Of a DNA stretch of 64,000 nt, positions 12,716 through 26,313 are shown piece after piece. Below the pieces are notes generated by a model. The model ran no database searches. It was not told where the DNA came from and worked only from the letters and a program-made list of their open reading frames with translations. The stretch's first letter is position 1; the number at the start of each line of letters is the position of its first letter. The translations under genes were made by a program, and so were the position numbers. This stretch comes from Lycium barbarum (lineage: Eukaryota; Streptophyta; Magnoliopsida; Solanales; Solanaceae), in the NCBI RefSeq assembly GCF_019175385.1, contig NC_083346.1, positions 85,078,543 through 85,142,542 of the forward strand. The letters run 5' to 3'.

Positions 12716-13188
12716 CCTGACAAATCGCCTCACCCTCTCGGCCTAAGTGGGAAGTAACAACACAGCATAACGGGCCAAAACGTGAAATCGAGACTCATAC
12801 TCTGCAATAGATAACCCTCTCTGATCTAAGCTGGTGAACTCATCTCTCCTCCTGTCTCTCAAGCTATGAGGGACGTACTTCTCCAGAAAAACCTGATAAA
12901 ATCGAGTCCATGTTAAGAGAGGTGACTCAGCTGGTCGACAATCAATGTAGGACCTCTACCCCAACTTAGCATCCCCCATCAACTGAAAAGAAACATAATC
13001 AACTCCATGCGACTCCATTATCCCTAACTTATAAAGCCTCTCAAGATAGCTGGCCTAAGGACTGGTCGATGAGCAAAACCAGGTGCTGGAATATCATCAA
13101 TACGGGGTGCCACAACTTGAGAGACACCTAATAATATCTCCAGAAAAACTTGATGATATTCCAGTCTCTCGAGGATGGGTACAGACAT
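12716..13188 (-). pseudogene. Element G: gag capsid-domain remnant
   Basis: Minus-strand Retrotrans_gag remains starting near 13188 (MSVPILERLEYHQ). The core of the domain is clear: YVPHSLRDRRRDEFTSL, then SIAEYESRFHVLARYA, then an RVRRFVRG motif. In-frame stops and shifts interrupt it. The text runs on at 3998 across the inserted element T. Wording differs from the A1/C/I/K gags, so G is a different lineage and older. Confidence 0.8.
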
Positions 13189-13252
13189 CTAAGTACCAAT
13201 CCGCAAGACTCTACTAGACATTGCTCTTGTACTCATTAGGCCGATTAACCGA

Positions 13253-13267
13253 GGGCTCTGATACTAA
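13253..13267 (-). other. Decayed iMet primer binding site of G
   Basis: On minus TTAGTATCAGAGCCC sits next to the LTR edge. It keeps TATCAGAGCC of the initiator-Met complement. Confidence 0.7.
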
Positions 13268-13269
13268 CT

Positions 13270-14085
13270 TTTCACGACCCAAATCACAGATCATGATGGC
13301 ACCTACACTATCTTTCCTGGTAGGCGAACCATCCCCAATTCATTAAATCAAATTTAAAAGAAAATGTGGAAATTAAACACAACAACATAATCCTTAAAAT
13401 TCTTAGAACATATAGATAAGTGCGGAAGTACTTAAATATTACAAACCCCAAAATCTAGTCTAAACTTGCACAAGAGCATCTAAATATTATTACAAGTCTG
13501 GAATACTGAAAAGTAACAACTGTCTCAAAAGGTAGTAAAGACAGGAAAATGAGATAAAAGGAGATCCAGGGTTGCGGATGGAATCTGAAGGCTCACCCTT
13601 AAACTCCACAATCAACTGCCTTGGGATCAGAAGCGAGGCCTAGAACTAGAAATCGGATCCGGTATCTGCACCCAAAAAGATGCCGTAAGTGTAGTATGAG
13701 TACAAGCACTAGTACTTGTAGGCATCATAGGCCGACAACGAAAGGAAAACATATATAGAAGATATAAAGATGGAAGCTAAACACTCATCACAACCATTCA
13801 ACCTAACTTCACCAACTAGGCCCAAATTCACCACACCACAATCACATAGGACATGGAAAGAAATAATGGAAATATGATGGTATGAGTACAATGCGATGTA
13901 ATACAATGGCCATATGTCGAACTTGGTACACACACGCTAGTGGTCATTCCATCTAGTCGTGACCCATGGGGGATTTGCAAGGTCCATATACCTTATTATG
14001 GCGTGCAACCCGATCCCAAATGTATATATTACAGAATGCAACCCGACCCCAATTATATCTATTGTGGCGTGCAACCTGATCCCAA

Positions 14086-14146
<61 letters not shown>

Positions 14147-15939
14147 ATAATGTCGAGTTTCAACAATCACATATGAGAAGATGGATTAACATAAGTATAT
14201 CATTGACAACTCAATTATTTCCACTCAAGCACTAACATGGATCATTCTTTCACAATTCGTACGAAACATGGAGTGATGAGGTAAACAACATCAAATGATT
14301 ACAAGCATTCATCAATCATGGCCCACATAAACAACAACCATACAAAACCAGTGGATTCAACAGCACAACCATTCCCGAATGCCCTAACATGCAATCCCCA
14401 TCTCAATCACTAAGTACAAAAACAACCCACACAAATACACCAGTACCCACCTAAGTGCTCATCACAGTCACTAAGGTGGGACCCTCTTCAGGACTAATAC
14501 CCCTTCAATATTTATAAACGATATACGTTCTCCAATTGGAGTCTAAATATAACCCGTAGTCTACCTCAAAGCCGAGTAGGTGCCACAAACCCTCACGCTA
14601 ATGCTTTACCCTTCTAAAGTGCTTCCGAATGATCAAAGTCTAACAAGCCTAAATTCTATATCAAACACGTATCTAAGAATATTCAATAGATTGTAAAAGA
14701 ATTCAGGTCCAAAAAGTCAACCCAAGAACCCAAGTCGAATCTTAGAAGTCAAAAAGAGTGAAAAAGTAATTTATCGAGAAATTGAACTTATCGTGATCAA
14801 ATTAGTAGTCTATACTATCATACGAACCCAACAATACCCATATTGCTATACTTAAGTTGAAACCCAAAAATGAACCCAAAGTTTCCAACCTCAAGCCCCA
14901 AGGGCAAAACTGGAAATTGAAAATAAAATCATATTACCTTTGGTCTAGACAATTCATAACCTAAATTTTATAAGAATCTAATGACAAATTTGCCTTCAAT
15001 TTCACTAATGAGCTAAAAACCCCCAATTTATAGGAAAGCCTTATTTTACTAAGTCGGTTCATGGATTAGATAGGATATTTGAGGATAAACTCATGTAATT
15101 AAGTCTAGAAGGGCGTTATAATCTTATCCCAATGAAGAATCTTTGATTTGGACGTTGGAATCACCCAAAATCGAGCTCTAGAACTTAAAAATATTTGGGA
15201 ATGGTGTTCCACTTCGAAATTCGAAATTAAATCACTGGTTCAGTGATTTAGTTCATCGCGAACACCAGTACACGCGACCTGGCCCAACAAAAATGACCTT
15301 CGCGAATGCGAGACAAGTCTCGCGAATGCTAGGCTTCGCTTATAGGCCGGCCCAGACCCATTCCTCTTTGTGAACGTGAGGTTGGCCACGCGAATGCAGC
15401 CTCTTCCTCGCGAACGCAAAGAAGGAATCCATATGACTGGACACTAGAAAAATTTGGTGTTCCTCAAACTTGGAACGGATGTCCAAAACTCACCCGGAAC
15501 CCCCCGGACGCAAACCAACTATGCAGACTAACTGTAAAAGTTGCTATAAACTGGTTCGCACACTCGGATTTCCCAAAAGAGGTCATATCAACCCCAAAAC
15601 ATCTAAAACTCATAATTCCAACCAATGACTCAAATTACACTCGAATGCCTTGGGAGCCGAACTAAAGACTTAGCGAAGCCATAAATTACTTTCTGGACCT
15701 AATGGAATAAATAAAACTTAAAAAAAGACAAGAAAACCCCTAGTGTTGACTTTGGTCATCTCTTTTCACTTCTTTCACTTAGAAATCTCTAAAATCCTCA
15801 AAACCAACCAAAACTCGCCTGATTTCCTTAGGAACCGCGTCACCCATCCCCACAAGTCATAATATCAAAAAGAGACTATGGAAAGGGTGTTTTGGTTCAA
15901 ACAGGGTAAGAAGCCTAAAACGACTGAACGGGTCGTTAA
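13270..15939 (-). repeat. 5' LTR of element G (old, boundary approximate)
   Basis: The inner edge is TTTTCACGACCC at 13270, a decayed TGTCACGACCC beside the PBS. The outer edge is placed at GAACGGGTCGTTA (about 15926-15938), where LTRs of this kind normally end, but no target duplication was found to prove it. The LTR is about 2.67 kb. It carries three CGTGCAACCCGATCCCAAAT-like units at 13998-14090, an AT microsatellite, and a cluster of TCGCGAA/CGCGAATGC words at 15250-15420. The three boxes of the other LTRs are not evident, which supports a separate lineage. Confidence 0.6.
14088..14143. repeat. (AT)n microsatellite in LTR of G
   Basis: About 55 bp of uninterrupted alternating A/T after three CCCGATCCCAAAT-type units. 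Confidence 0.95.
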
Positions 15940-17639
15940 AGGAGCTTTCCATGATGAGATAATAGATGGTAATGTTATCACGAGATTGGTAGAAGGCTAA
16001 GTAAAGTGTTATGAGCAGATAGGAGAAATCGTTAGAGAACATAAGCTAAAGTATGTTGGTACGACAAGGTTCATGGTCTTGTAGAAGAAGAGATAAGAGA
16101 GAGGAGGTTATGGGATTTTAAAGAGACGTAAGCCATAAGACTATGTCTTCATTCCGAGAAGTGGATGGGCTACCTTAATAAGAATTATCAGAAGACCAAT
16201 TTAGCCCCTGGAGTTAGAAATACCAATATTAGAAAGTAATATGAGATAAATTAAACTCGAGTTATAGGCTTAAAGGATTTCTGCAGTAGTTGGCATTGTG
16301 ATATTAGAAAAAATAAACGATTAGGCGATGGAAGGATGATCGATAAAAGAATAACCTTTAAGGGTCATTGAGAAATAGGGTCTTATGAGACAAGTGGCGT
16401 GGGTAAAATTAAGCTTATTAAGATCAAGTAGACCAGCTGTGAATGCAATCACTCCATACATGCAAGAGATTCGGTTTCCCTAGTTCGGGGAGATTACCAT
16501 AGGGTAAGTTATGAGGCGACAGAAGTACGAAAGGTTGTGAAAGGCGAAGAGGTAACAACTTAACCTCTACTGAATCAGAATCCGACAACGTGAAATGTTA
16601 ATTGCTCTCCTAAAGGGGGAGATGGTGTAATGAAGTGTCAAGAAAAAATCACGCGTTTCGTTTCGTGTTATGAGTGGCGAGAAAGACAACGACAAAAAAT
16701 TTGGAAATGAATGGGATTGTATTTATTAAGACTTTACAGTAGTATAACGACTCCAGCATCATTCGCAAGTAAAATGGAGAAAGAAGCCCGTGACGATTTT
16801 CTGGCTAGAGATGCCAATAATTGGTAAAATAAACTGGGTATTTGATGTTCCTAGAATTAGTGAGAGGGATAAGTGAAGGAAAACGAATGTAACTTAAGAG
16901 GAGTTACTCAGAATTGTGATGTGAAGATAAATTGATTGAAATAATCAATAATTGACATATAGAGGGCCTAGTTGTGGCTAAACAAAAGGACCCAAATGAA
17001 TCATTAGAATATAAAAAATGGCATAGTGAGCCCGAGCGTATGAAGTTCCAGTTTCGCAAGTACATTAGTCACACTTCTCTAGGAGTATGATGAATAGAAG
17101 TAATGACAGATAAAGTTTAGTACGAGTATTCTCAAGAGTTAAAAGTTGTGCTCAGAATACGAGGCAGACTATTAAAAAGTCATGCTCATAAGCAATACCC
17201 TTACAGTAAGGGTAAAGGTGGAAGCAACCTTAGATGTTTGTAGGCAACTCACGATGTAATAGGCTCGCAGTCTAAAATGAGTAAGGGAATCTCTTTCTAA
17301 GCGCAATTAATTGAGCACTTTAACCAAGAGATAAGGGTGGAGAATGTGGTCTAAGCATAGTTATTTGATTTAGATAGTATAGAACAGTTATCTTGTCGCG
17401 TCAATTTTTTCATAAGTAAGTACCCAATGAGTAAGTATGCTAACAAATTATCATCTATCATGTCAATTGAATAGAGATCCATAAACAAGAGTAATTTTTA
17501 AAATTATATAGGCAGGAGGTCCAAATATGTGTGAGGACTAAGATAAGTCAGTATTCATACTGCAAGTGCCAAAATGAATAAGGAAAGGAAATTGTTTATA
17601 CTTCAAGGTAGTCGAGAAAGCACGAAAAGAACTACCTGA

Positions 17640-17880
17640 CCCACGATTGAGAGTTATCCGCAATAGCACATGCACTGGAGGTTGGAGGCATTATTTATTT
17701 GGCCTAATTATCAACGTATTTACATATCACAAGAGTTTTCAGTATATCCTCAAATAGAAAGAGCTAAATTTGCATATGAGGTGATGACTTCAGTTTTACA
17801 TATTATGACATTGATGTTATGCCATCCAGGAAAGGCTAGTGTGGTAGCCGATGTTGTAGATCAATCGACATTTTAGCTTA
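17640..17880 (+). pseudogene. RNase H remnant of element E
   Basis: The translation keeps the order of the Ty3 RNase H end: ALEVWRHYLFG, then YHKSFQYI (Asp of the usual TDHKSLQY lost), KELNL, then HPGKASVVADVV. It spans several frames with internal stops. Homologous intact text is in D at about 28950-29140. Not functional. Confidence 0.8.
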
Positions 17881-18969
17881 CTCAAGGGTAGGAAGAGGGG
17901 AATAGATCGATAATAACATCAGCTAGCTAATTTAAGAGTCTGATTATTGGACTCAGATGGCAATGGAATTGTGATCCAGAGCACCGCAGTGTTAAGATGA
18001 CTGATCTATGATACATGGTATCATGTGATTGTTGTCCAAGAAATAGTTACGGGATGTAGAATATAATATAAGATGAACAGATTAATAGAATTTAGATTGC
18101 CCCTATTGAGTCATAGAGAGTCCTGTAGAATGAGTCATACTAATAGCGAGATGCACGAGCCTTGTTAAGAGTGTAACAGTCTATGGGATTAGAGTGTAAC
18201 TAATGATGAACCAGAATGATATAGTCGAGTATGACCCTCCCTGAGGGCGAAATAGTTCAGAAAGCTAGAATATAAGCTCGAAGAGTAGCAAATGAGAATA
18301 GTAAAAGAGCAAGAACATCTGTCTAAGTTGTATTCGTTTCCTTACTTTGCTCTCTCTATGTGAGTTATGTCGCATTGGATAAATGTGAGTTCTACAAAAG
18401 TACAGTGACTCGAAGGTTGGCAAATAAGTTTAAGGAATATGAAAAGAGAATCATAAAAGAGTGATAGTGTAGATCTGCATCGTGTTCCTCAACATGAAGT
18501 TGCTATATGTCTTCTTCTCTCTATGAGTTTCACAGAATAAAAGAGTAAGGAACAACTGTCTCCCATCCGTAGGCAATTGGTTTCTTTGGGTGATCCCATG
18601 CCGTCATATAAATATTTCCAATAGTATACAACCATGCCTTTATATAATCTTATGTGGTTGTATAGATCCCTTCAGGTTTAGCGAAAATGGCAGTTTCCGT
18701 TATGTTAGCAATATGTATGATCTAAGTGCATCGGTAAACCAGTTCCTTAGATGAACAGTAGTATTATAAAAAGCAAGTTAAATGCTTTTAGAAGTCAATG
18801 GGAAAAGATCCCTAGAATGCTCATGTCATATGAGAAGTCATTTACATTTGTATCATGTTCATTGTATGTTCAGAGGGTATATGCCCTATAGGCGGGTTAT
18901 GAAACGCAAAGGTGCCCCATTATGGTTTACTAGGGGCGGTCCAAAAATGAAAATACATTGGGACTTATA

Positions 18970-19290
18970 GAAATATTCATAGGATAGGCCAAGTGGCCTA
19001 TGAGCTAGAGATGCCCTCAGAATTAGACTCGATTCACCCAGTTATCATGTGTCTATGCTACAGAAATGTATTGGAAACCCTTCTTGAGTTGTTCCGGTAG
19101 ATGATATTCAGATTACAGAGGATTTATCCTATGAGGAGGTCCCATTTGCTAACATAGGTCATCAGGTCCGTAGGTTGAGGACCAAAGATATGGCTTCCGT
19201 TAAAATATTATAGAGAAACAAGAACGTCAATGAGATGACGTGAGAGGCCGAGGAAGAGATGAAGTACAAATACCCCAACTTGTTTTAGGC
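18970..19290 (+). pseudogene. Integrase C-terminus and chromodomain remnant of E
   Basis: In a few frames: GQVAYELEMPSELDSIHPV, HVSMLQKCIG, VPVDDIQITEDLSYEEVP, RRLRTKDMASVKIL, then EAEEEMKYKYPNLF. These match the tail of the other elements almost word for word (compare D at 30400-30710). Stops replace Trp at the two positions usually read as LWRN and TWE. The run of conserved words places E in the same chromovirus group. Confidence 0.85.
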
Positions 19291-19560
19291 TAGAGATGAT
19301 ACTCAGGTTGAGACGTTACAACACTCCTAGATGTGAAGTTACTTACACATGAATTGGGTTATAATTTATGATCTGTTATATTTGATATAGATAGTCGTGT
19401 GGGGCCAATGAGATATTGTTAATTGTTTATGACCTTGTGTGGCACATATAGTGTGTTTTCTGGCTACATGGCAGGTTTGGTATAGTCCAATTTATAGAAG
19501 AGGTTGTGTCAAAAAAATCGTAAGTATCTAAGAGTTTTACATTCGAGGACGAATGTTCCT

Positions 19561-19573
19561 AAGGAGGAAAGGA
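19561..19573 (+). other. Polypurine tract of E
   Basis: AAGGAGGAAAGGA abuts the LTR start. Just upstream (19540-19557) is the ATTCGAGGACGAATG inverted repeat seen beside other PPTs here. Confidence 0.8.
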
Positions 19574-21801
19574 TATTACATCCCATATTTTCATACGGTA
19601 ATTTACATCGTAAGTTAGTCGATGTAAGCTCAAAGAACAATATTATCTTTAAGGTCACAAATTCTTAAACCATGTTTAACAAGTGTTAAGTAAGTGTCGT
19701 AAAGATTAGAGGTTAAACAAATCGAAAAGATTAAGTTTCGTCGAAGCCCTACGTTTGGTCATGAGTTATGGCAGGGTTTGGCCTAATTTTCTGCGGGTGT
19801 ATCTCCATGTATATGAAGAGTTATGGGGTGCATTAACTATACAAATTGAATTTCATCGAGTCTAGTTTCCAACGTAACAGACCGTTTGTCAATCGAAGCT
19901 TTGTACAAAAAGTTATGTTCGTTTTAAGAAAATGCTACATAGCTGTCCCCCAGTTATGGCCACATCAATGGACCGTGAATAGAACTATGGCCCATAGATT
20001 TGGGCATGAAATTGAGGTGGTTGAAGACTCCCAAACATTATTTAAGCGTTGGGAAGGGGCCATTTCACACAGTTAGCTTGAGAAAATTAGACCATAAACC
20101 CTTCCAATCACTCTCTAAGAGTTCTTCTATGATCCAAGAGTGAAATCAAAGGTAGTTTACCCAAATCTAACACCGGGAATCCCGTAGTGCTAGTAGAACA
20201 TAGTTCTCTTGTGCTGTGGCTGCATTGGATGTTTCTTCCAGTCAAAGTAGCTTAAGACAAAGCTTGTTCTTGCTGGATTAAGTTATGATTTTACCTCTTC
20301 TACATGTATTTGAGTTCATTGTGTCTTGGCTAAAGTGTTTGGTTGAGAATCTATGAAGTAAGGGTTGGAAATCTTATTTGAGATGTTATAGTATGTTGGG
20401 TTGTTCGATGTTGTTCTTGTGGTATTATATAGCTGAAGTCGATTGAATTGCTTGGATATGTTGTTGTTGTTACTATGAAGGAATAGATGTAGAAAAGTAT
20501 TGAATGTATTATGAGACGAGCTTGTTGCTCGATATGTCCCATACTAGATTCCTCTTAGTTAGATGTTATAGTATTGTTTTGTTGGATTGTTCTTGTGTTG
20601 TTGCGGTGCTGGATACACGGATTAATGATGGCATGTTATTGTGGATGTTGTGATCTGGAGGGAGGTAAAAGAAACAGGGAACATGCTGCCGGATTTATAG
20701 TAGAACGAACTTGTCACTCGATATATAAGGGTTGTTTCTTTTGTAGCTTAACAATAGTGTTATTATTGTTTATTGTATATTGAGGAGCTACAACTTGAGT
20801 TTGTTGTTGTTATCATATAGAAGACAAGAGGTATGTAAAGGCTATACCCCATTCATTGGCAAGAATCCATAACGAAAGAGAGTTGAATGATCATATAAAA
20901 GAAGCGTATATCGTAGAGTTCTTACATTCATAATGCTTCACCTCTCCTATGTCATACTTAGACTTTGTTGAGAGTTCTTAATTGTTTCACACATATCCTA
21001 TGTTGATAGAAGAGTAGAGAATTCATATATATGCTATTGTATATTACTATTATATACATGATATACAGAGATATACAAAGATTTATATACCTGGCCTTAT
21101 GGCTGGTGAGAGTTTATATGCTCGGCCTAATGGCTGGTGAGAGATATCGTATGCCTGGCCCTTGGCTGGTGAAAGATACTGTATACCCGGCCTAATGGCT
21201 GGTGAGAGCCCGACTTATTAGCTAGTGCGAACCCTATACGTGGCCTGCTAGCTATACTATTGCATTATATTATATAAGAAATGAGTCAAAGCAGGTAAGT
21301 GTATTCCCAGAGTATCTTTGAGTCTCAGTTATTTACTTATATCAATTCAGATTTAGTTTCAGTTATTCAGTTGCCTTATGTACTCGATACATTGTTTTGT
21401 ACTGATGTCCCTTTTGTCAGGGGTGCTGCATTCATGCTTGCAGGTCCTGATAGACAGCCAGACAGACATTCCCAGTAGCCAGAACCGAGTATCGGCGTGA
21501 TTGGTAAGTTCCATCTCATCCGAAGTTACCAGGTCCAGATTTTGGAGTCTTTTGTATATATAAAGACATGATGGGTAGGCGGGGCCCTGTCCCGACCACA
21601 ATACAGTTATGTTCTCTTTAGAGGCTTGTAAACAAGTCCTGTATATTAAGTATATCAATATGATGGCCTTGTCGGCCTGTTGCTTATATCTTGTTTTGGG
21701 TTTTGCTGTTTGCAGAAACATATGTTGGCCTTGTCAGCCCGTTTAGATACGTGTATATATACATATGTTGCGACGATCCCATATTGGAGAGATGTTGTTC
21801 A
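19574..21801 (+). repeat. 3' LTR of element E, first part
   Basis: Begins TATTACATCCCAT (first G of TGTTACATCCC lost). Donor-like box AGGTATGTAAAGGC at 20828-20870, a weak ATGCTGCCGGATT at about 20680, and the hairpin box at 21371-21452 ending GCAGGTCC. A short array at 21085-21250 repeats TGGCTGGTGAGAG with spacers. It is broken at 21801 by element C. Confidence 0.8.
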
Positions 21802-23304
21802 TGTCACGACCCAACCTGAGGGCCGCGACGGGCACCAGGTGCTAACCTACCTGGGCACCTCTTATCATACGTTCACATTTACATCTAGGTGAGCCGCATA
21901 GCTAATTCATACTTTCCATCCATTATTCATATTAATCCCATTGGGAAACGATACATATATACATATATCACCATTAATAACAATGCCCATATCAATGTAC
22001 ATAAGCCGATGAGGCTAAGAAAAAGATATACACAAGACTAGCCGACAAGGCCAAACACATTTAACCATATACACATGTCTTCAGCCTTTAATGAGAGTAT
22101 GTCACATCATATCAGCGGGACACGACCCCGCTATGCCCATAAATATGTACACAAAAGAATAAATACCAAAGGTTGTAGCTCCAAATGAAATGGAGCTCCG
22201 CTATGTAGTCCCTGAGTAATAAAGCTATGGATCAAGCCTGTCTCCCTGGCTACCTGCGGGCATGACGCAGCGTCCACAAACAAAAGGACGTCAGTACGAA
22301 GAATTTACTGAGTATGTAAAGCATGATCAACATCATTATGAAAGCATAATAGACAACATAAGCGATAGCATAGGATAAGAGATAGTAGTGTCATCGTCAT
22401 GAACACTTGCTTTTCATAGGGACTTTCCATTTCTAATGCGTGATTTTGTACATACATCCATATCCGTATCCGTATTCATATCCGTACTCATTTGCGTATT
22501 CATATACATATTCATATTCATATACATATCATTTACATAGCATACCCGAACATGAAGGTTCGGTGGTTTCACATACCTGGCCCTACCAAGGCTCAGGGTC
22601 ATACATACCTGGCCCTACCAAGGCTCAGTGTTATCCGTACCCAACTGCAGTGGTGCGCGCGCAATATATAGATATTCTACCTGGCCATATAAGCTCGGGG
22701 TTTCATAATAGCCATACATAGGCACATATACATAAAAGCTCATAAGCATCTCTAGCATCATTACTATCGTCGTTCATTACATCTATCCTTAGAGGATTAC
22801 TCATCATAGGAGGAATTTAGTACAATCGTAACATATCGAGAATCATGAGCTTAGTAGCTCTTAAAGATAGAATCATTTGGAGGATATCATAGGCTTATAG
22901 AAGATTAGATATTTGGCCAAGGAACCATGCCTTATGAAAGAAGGGTTAGCCTTATATACCTTTCCGTTCAACTAGTATATCACTTGCACGTTTTCTTTCA
23001 ATGCTCACGTTTCTACCTTCATTAGAGTTATACTATCATTAGAAAATTGATAGCTTAGCATACATGACTAAAGCTAGAGAAAATTGGACAGTATCTTCTT
23101 TATTTATATGACTTCCTCCATTTCATACATCAACTCCCAAACATCAATAATACATTCACAACATCATAACAATAGTCTTTATTCACCTACATTATCCTTA
23201 CTTCTCAATTCACTTCCAATCTTCCATATCCATGGTCATAGCACACTATTACATTTGCTCATGTAGAATGTTTATCCCATGTTCTCAATATCATTTATAA
23301 CATG
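21802..23304 (-). repeat. 3' LTR of element C, inner-left part
   Basis: TG at 21802. Hairpin box at 22258-22325, donor-like box at 22927-22961, TATA/CTGTCC box at about 23082-23110. It ends at ACATG (23300-23304), the target site of D, and resumes at 33983. Confidence 0.92.
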
Positions 23305-26293
23305 TGTTATATCCCGTATTTTTATACGTTGGGATGTTTTAAGCTAAACGCTACAAGTTAAAGACAAGACTAGTTTAGGGTACGAGGTAGAGACTTTTAA
23401 CTTCCGATTTTGTTTCAATGCACAAGTTGCCTATAAATTTTATTTGGTATAGAAATATTATTGGAGATTAGGGATTAACTAACCATGATTATATTATTAA
23501 GTGGGATTAAAAGTTTAAATTATTCACTAATTAGCCTAATTAGGTGTGTGGGCCCCCACCCGAATAATAACATTAATAATAATAAAAAAAAACAATGTGC
23601 AATGGTGTGTCAACATGGGAGGGGGTACGTGTAACAAAATTGGGGATCATATATATATGATTAAGGGTAGAGCAAATGATCATTTTCAAGTCATTTGTTG
23701 CAAGTAAAGTTCAAGAGAAAGCAAAATATACTCATGGCTGTTTTCGGCCAGATTGATGGTTGAAGGAGAAAGCTCAATGTTTATTGCTTGATTAAAGTTC
23801 TAAGGCAAAGGAAGGGAGATGGAAATGGAGAAGAAGAAAGGCTCTCGCCATAGCCATTGTTGACCGAGAGAGTGAGCTTTGGTGAGGGCATATTTAGGAG
23901 CTAAATTCCTAAGGAAATTGTTGGTGTTCAAGGCAAATTCCACGTGAATTGGACTGTTGGAGGAGGTAGCGTGAGGAACAAGATCGTGAAGGTAAGAGTT
24001 GATCGTTTTTCAAGTGTTTTATGGTGTGTTGGATGTATTGTGAATATGTATAAATGTTAATTGAATGCATAAAAATTATGCATATTGGTATTGGATTGTT
24101 GTTGTTGAAAATTAAAGTGAGCCGTGTGATAGGCTTATATGAAGTAATGTTTAATCTTCTTGTACATCTATTGAGGATGGTTTAAACGTGTTGTAGTGTG
24201 AAGGGACGAATGAAATTCATGAAGTTATGTGTGATTATGTTGAGACCGTGTAGGGGCTGATTTAGGAGAAATTGGTGAATTGATTTATTTGATGTTTTAG
24301 TTGTTGTTGTTATGGACGTTATGGTGAAGATGAAGTTTAATAGTTCAAGTAGAAATTGTAATTGTTTGTGGACTGTTGTAGAAGCTAATATAATGTTAAT
24401 ATAGCTTCTTATAATTGTATAAATTACGTTGTTAAACATGTGATTGTTGGTAGGATTTGTGAATTGGAAGAAAGAATGTGTTATTGTGTTATTGTTCTTG
24501 TCAAGTGTGAAGATTGCGGGTTTTTTGGTATATTGATTGGGTTGTTTTGAATATCGTACGGGCTGTCCGGATTTCCCTCGAGTCATGTTTAAATAGTCTC
24601 GGGTTGATACTTGAATGCATGACTAGTGATATTGGCTTAGTGGTAGTAGTTGGTTTGAATACGAACGAAACGTCGTCTAATTGTTTGGAAAGGGGTTATT
24701 AACGTTAGGATACGTATTGAATTCCCTCGTAGCCTAATTGTAGTTCTTGATATCTTAATATAGGATAAAGTACTATTGGGCAGCGTGTACGAGTTGTATT
24801 GCGACTAAACGCTACAGGTATGTAAAGCCTATCCCTTCTTTCTTTTGGCATGTCCTAGATGTAAGAAATATATGATATGAGCTTTGGGGTAATTCTACTC
24901 ACTAATTCCGAGCATGACTTACGATTTTATTCTTTTATTAATGTTAGACCTCTCAGGATAATGGAGCTATTGCCCTCGAATATCTTATATGATTGACTAG
25001 TATATGATGTACAAAAGTTCTTATTCTTAAAGAATTCCATAATGAGTGGTGTCCTTGACTTTCATAAGCTATCTCGTGTTAATTTGATGCATGACTATCA
25101 TCCATGAGACGTTCCTTTATATAGTTCGTAATGATATTTAGAAAGAACTTAATATGACTATTATCCTGATACTTGAGAGCTAATTAGTCTACTTATCTAT
25201 TGAGTCTCAAAAGATTGGTTGTATGTATATGGTTACTTATTACTCTGCTCGTGCTTACCGTTACACCTTTCACTGAGTCCCGGGCCAGGGCATGTTATCG
25301 TGCACAGATCCTTTGCATTATTCACCGAATCCCTCTCTAGAGGGCCGGGACACGTTATATGTATATGTATATGACGATGTGATGACATGATGATACGGGG
25401 ATGGCGGCCAGGATGGCATATGATGATCTTATTCACCGAGTCCCTCACTAGAGGGCCGGGACACGTTATATATATATATATAGGATGATGATATGATTTT
25501 ACTTACCGAGTCCCTCACTAGAGGGCCGGGACACGTTATACATATGTATGTGAACAAAATGATTATCTAATATTGGCATTAAGTTTCATAATGAGTTAAG
25601 TCTGATATTGGTACCGTGATTGGTGAGTCAAAGTTAAGCCTTGTGGTTTTCTGGTTATTGTACTGGTTATCTGTACTCCTTACTTCAGTATGATTCCATT
25701 TATCGAATTTATGCTTTACACACTCAGTACATATTCCGTACTGACCCCCTTTCTTCGGGGGGCTGCATTTCATGCCCGTAAGTACAAACGCTCGTTTTGG
25801 AGATCCGCCAGCATAGGATATCTATTCAGCTATTTTGGAGTGCTCATTTATTCCGGAGCCTAGCTTTGTGGTACAGATCCTCTTTGTTGTATATATGTGT
25901 TTGTTCAGGGTACGGCGGGGCCCTGTCCCGTCATATGATACTGTCGTTACTCTTAGAGGTCTGTGGACATATGTGTGGGTCTGTATATAGTTGTTGTTTT
26001 GTTGTGTAGACATGACTTATGTTTTGGGGCGTACGCACTCGTAGTGGCAGCCTTGTCGGCATACGTATATATATGTTTTGGGGTGTTGTGTGTAGTGGCA
26101 GCCTTGTCGGCTTGTGTAGATATATATATATATATATATATTTGTTGTGAAGGCCGTATATTCTGGTAGCTTTGTTGGCTTGTGAAGGCCGTAAGTTCTT
26201 TTGTTATGCTAGCTGTAGATGATTATAGTTAACATGGATATACAAGTGTCCAGCCCGGGCACTAGTCACAGCCTACGGGGTTGGGTCGTGACA
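23305..26293 (+). repeat. 5' LTR of element D
   Basis: 2989 bp. TATATATATG promoter-like word at about 23649-23658. Donor-like box CAGGTATGTAAAGCC plus CCCTTCTTTCTTTTGGCATG at 24814-24852; hairpin box 25711-25785, ending CCCGTAAGTAC. An array of CCGAGTCCCTCACTAGAGGG-type units lies at 25261-25541. Near its 3' end it lacks about 130 bp that the other LTR has (33700-33870), a deletion in this copy. Confidence 0.94.
25261..25541 (+). repeat. Array of CCCTC..TAGAGGG units in D 5' LTR
   Basis: Four spaced units: ACCGAGTCCC, then CTCACTAGAGGG, then CCGGGACACGTTATAT. The first has CCCGGGCC instead of the CTAGAGGG arm. The CCCTCACTAGAGGG part can fold as a hairpin. Counterparts are at 32813-33077 (D 3' LTR) and 36924-37106 (F). 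Confidence 0.8.
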
Positions 26294-26297
26294 AAAG

Positions 26298-26313
26298 TGG
26301 TATTAGAGCGGTT
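26298..26313 (+). other. tRNA-iMet primer binding site of D
   Basis: TGGTATTAGAGCGGTT begins four bases after the LTR. It differs from the usual TGGTATCAGAGC by a single C-to-T. Confidence 0.88.

Larger units (their letters stand above)
15940..21801 (+). mobile_element. Element E: old plus-strand gypsy element, left part
   Basis: Decayed internal region followed by a 3' LTR from 19574. The LTR continues at 44112-44286 because element C is inserted in it (duplication GTTCA at 21797-21801 and 44107-44111). Recognisable domains are RNase H (17640-17880) and the integrase C-terminus with chromodomain (18970-19290). Stretches 15940-17640 and 17881-18960 show no clear protein domain; they are about 1.7 and 1.1 kb of stop-filled sequence in the expected place of gag-RT and integrase. 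The left boundary against G is a guess. No 5' LTR of E was found in the window. Confidence 0.65.

Noticed and set aside
16600..16650. AAAGGGGGAGATGGTGTAATG as a PPT-LTR junction in E
   Set aside because: The text after it does not match any LTR start (TGTTA), and no second copy or duplication was found.
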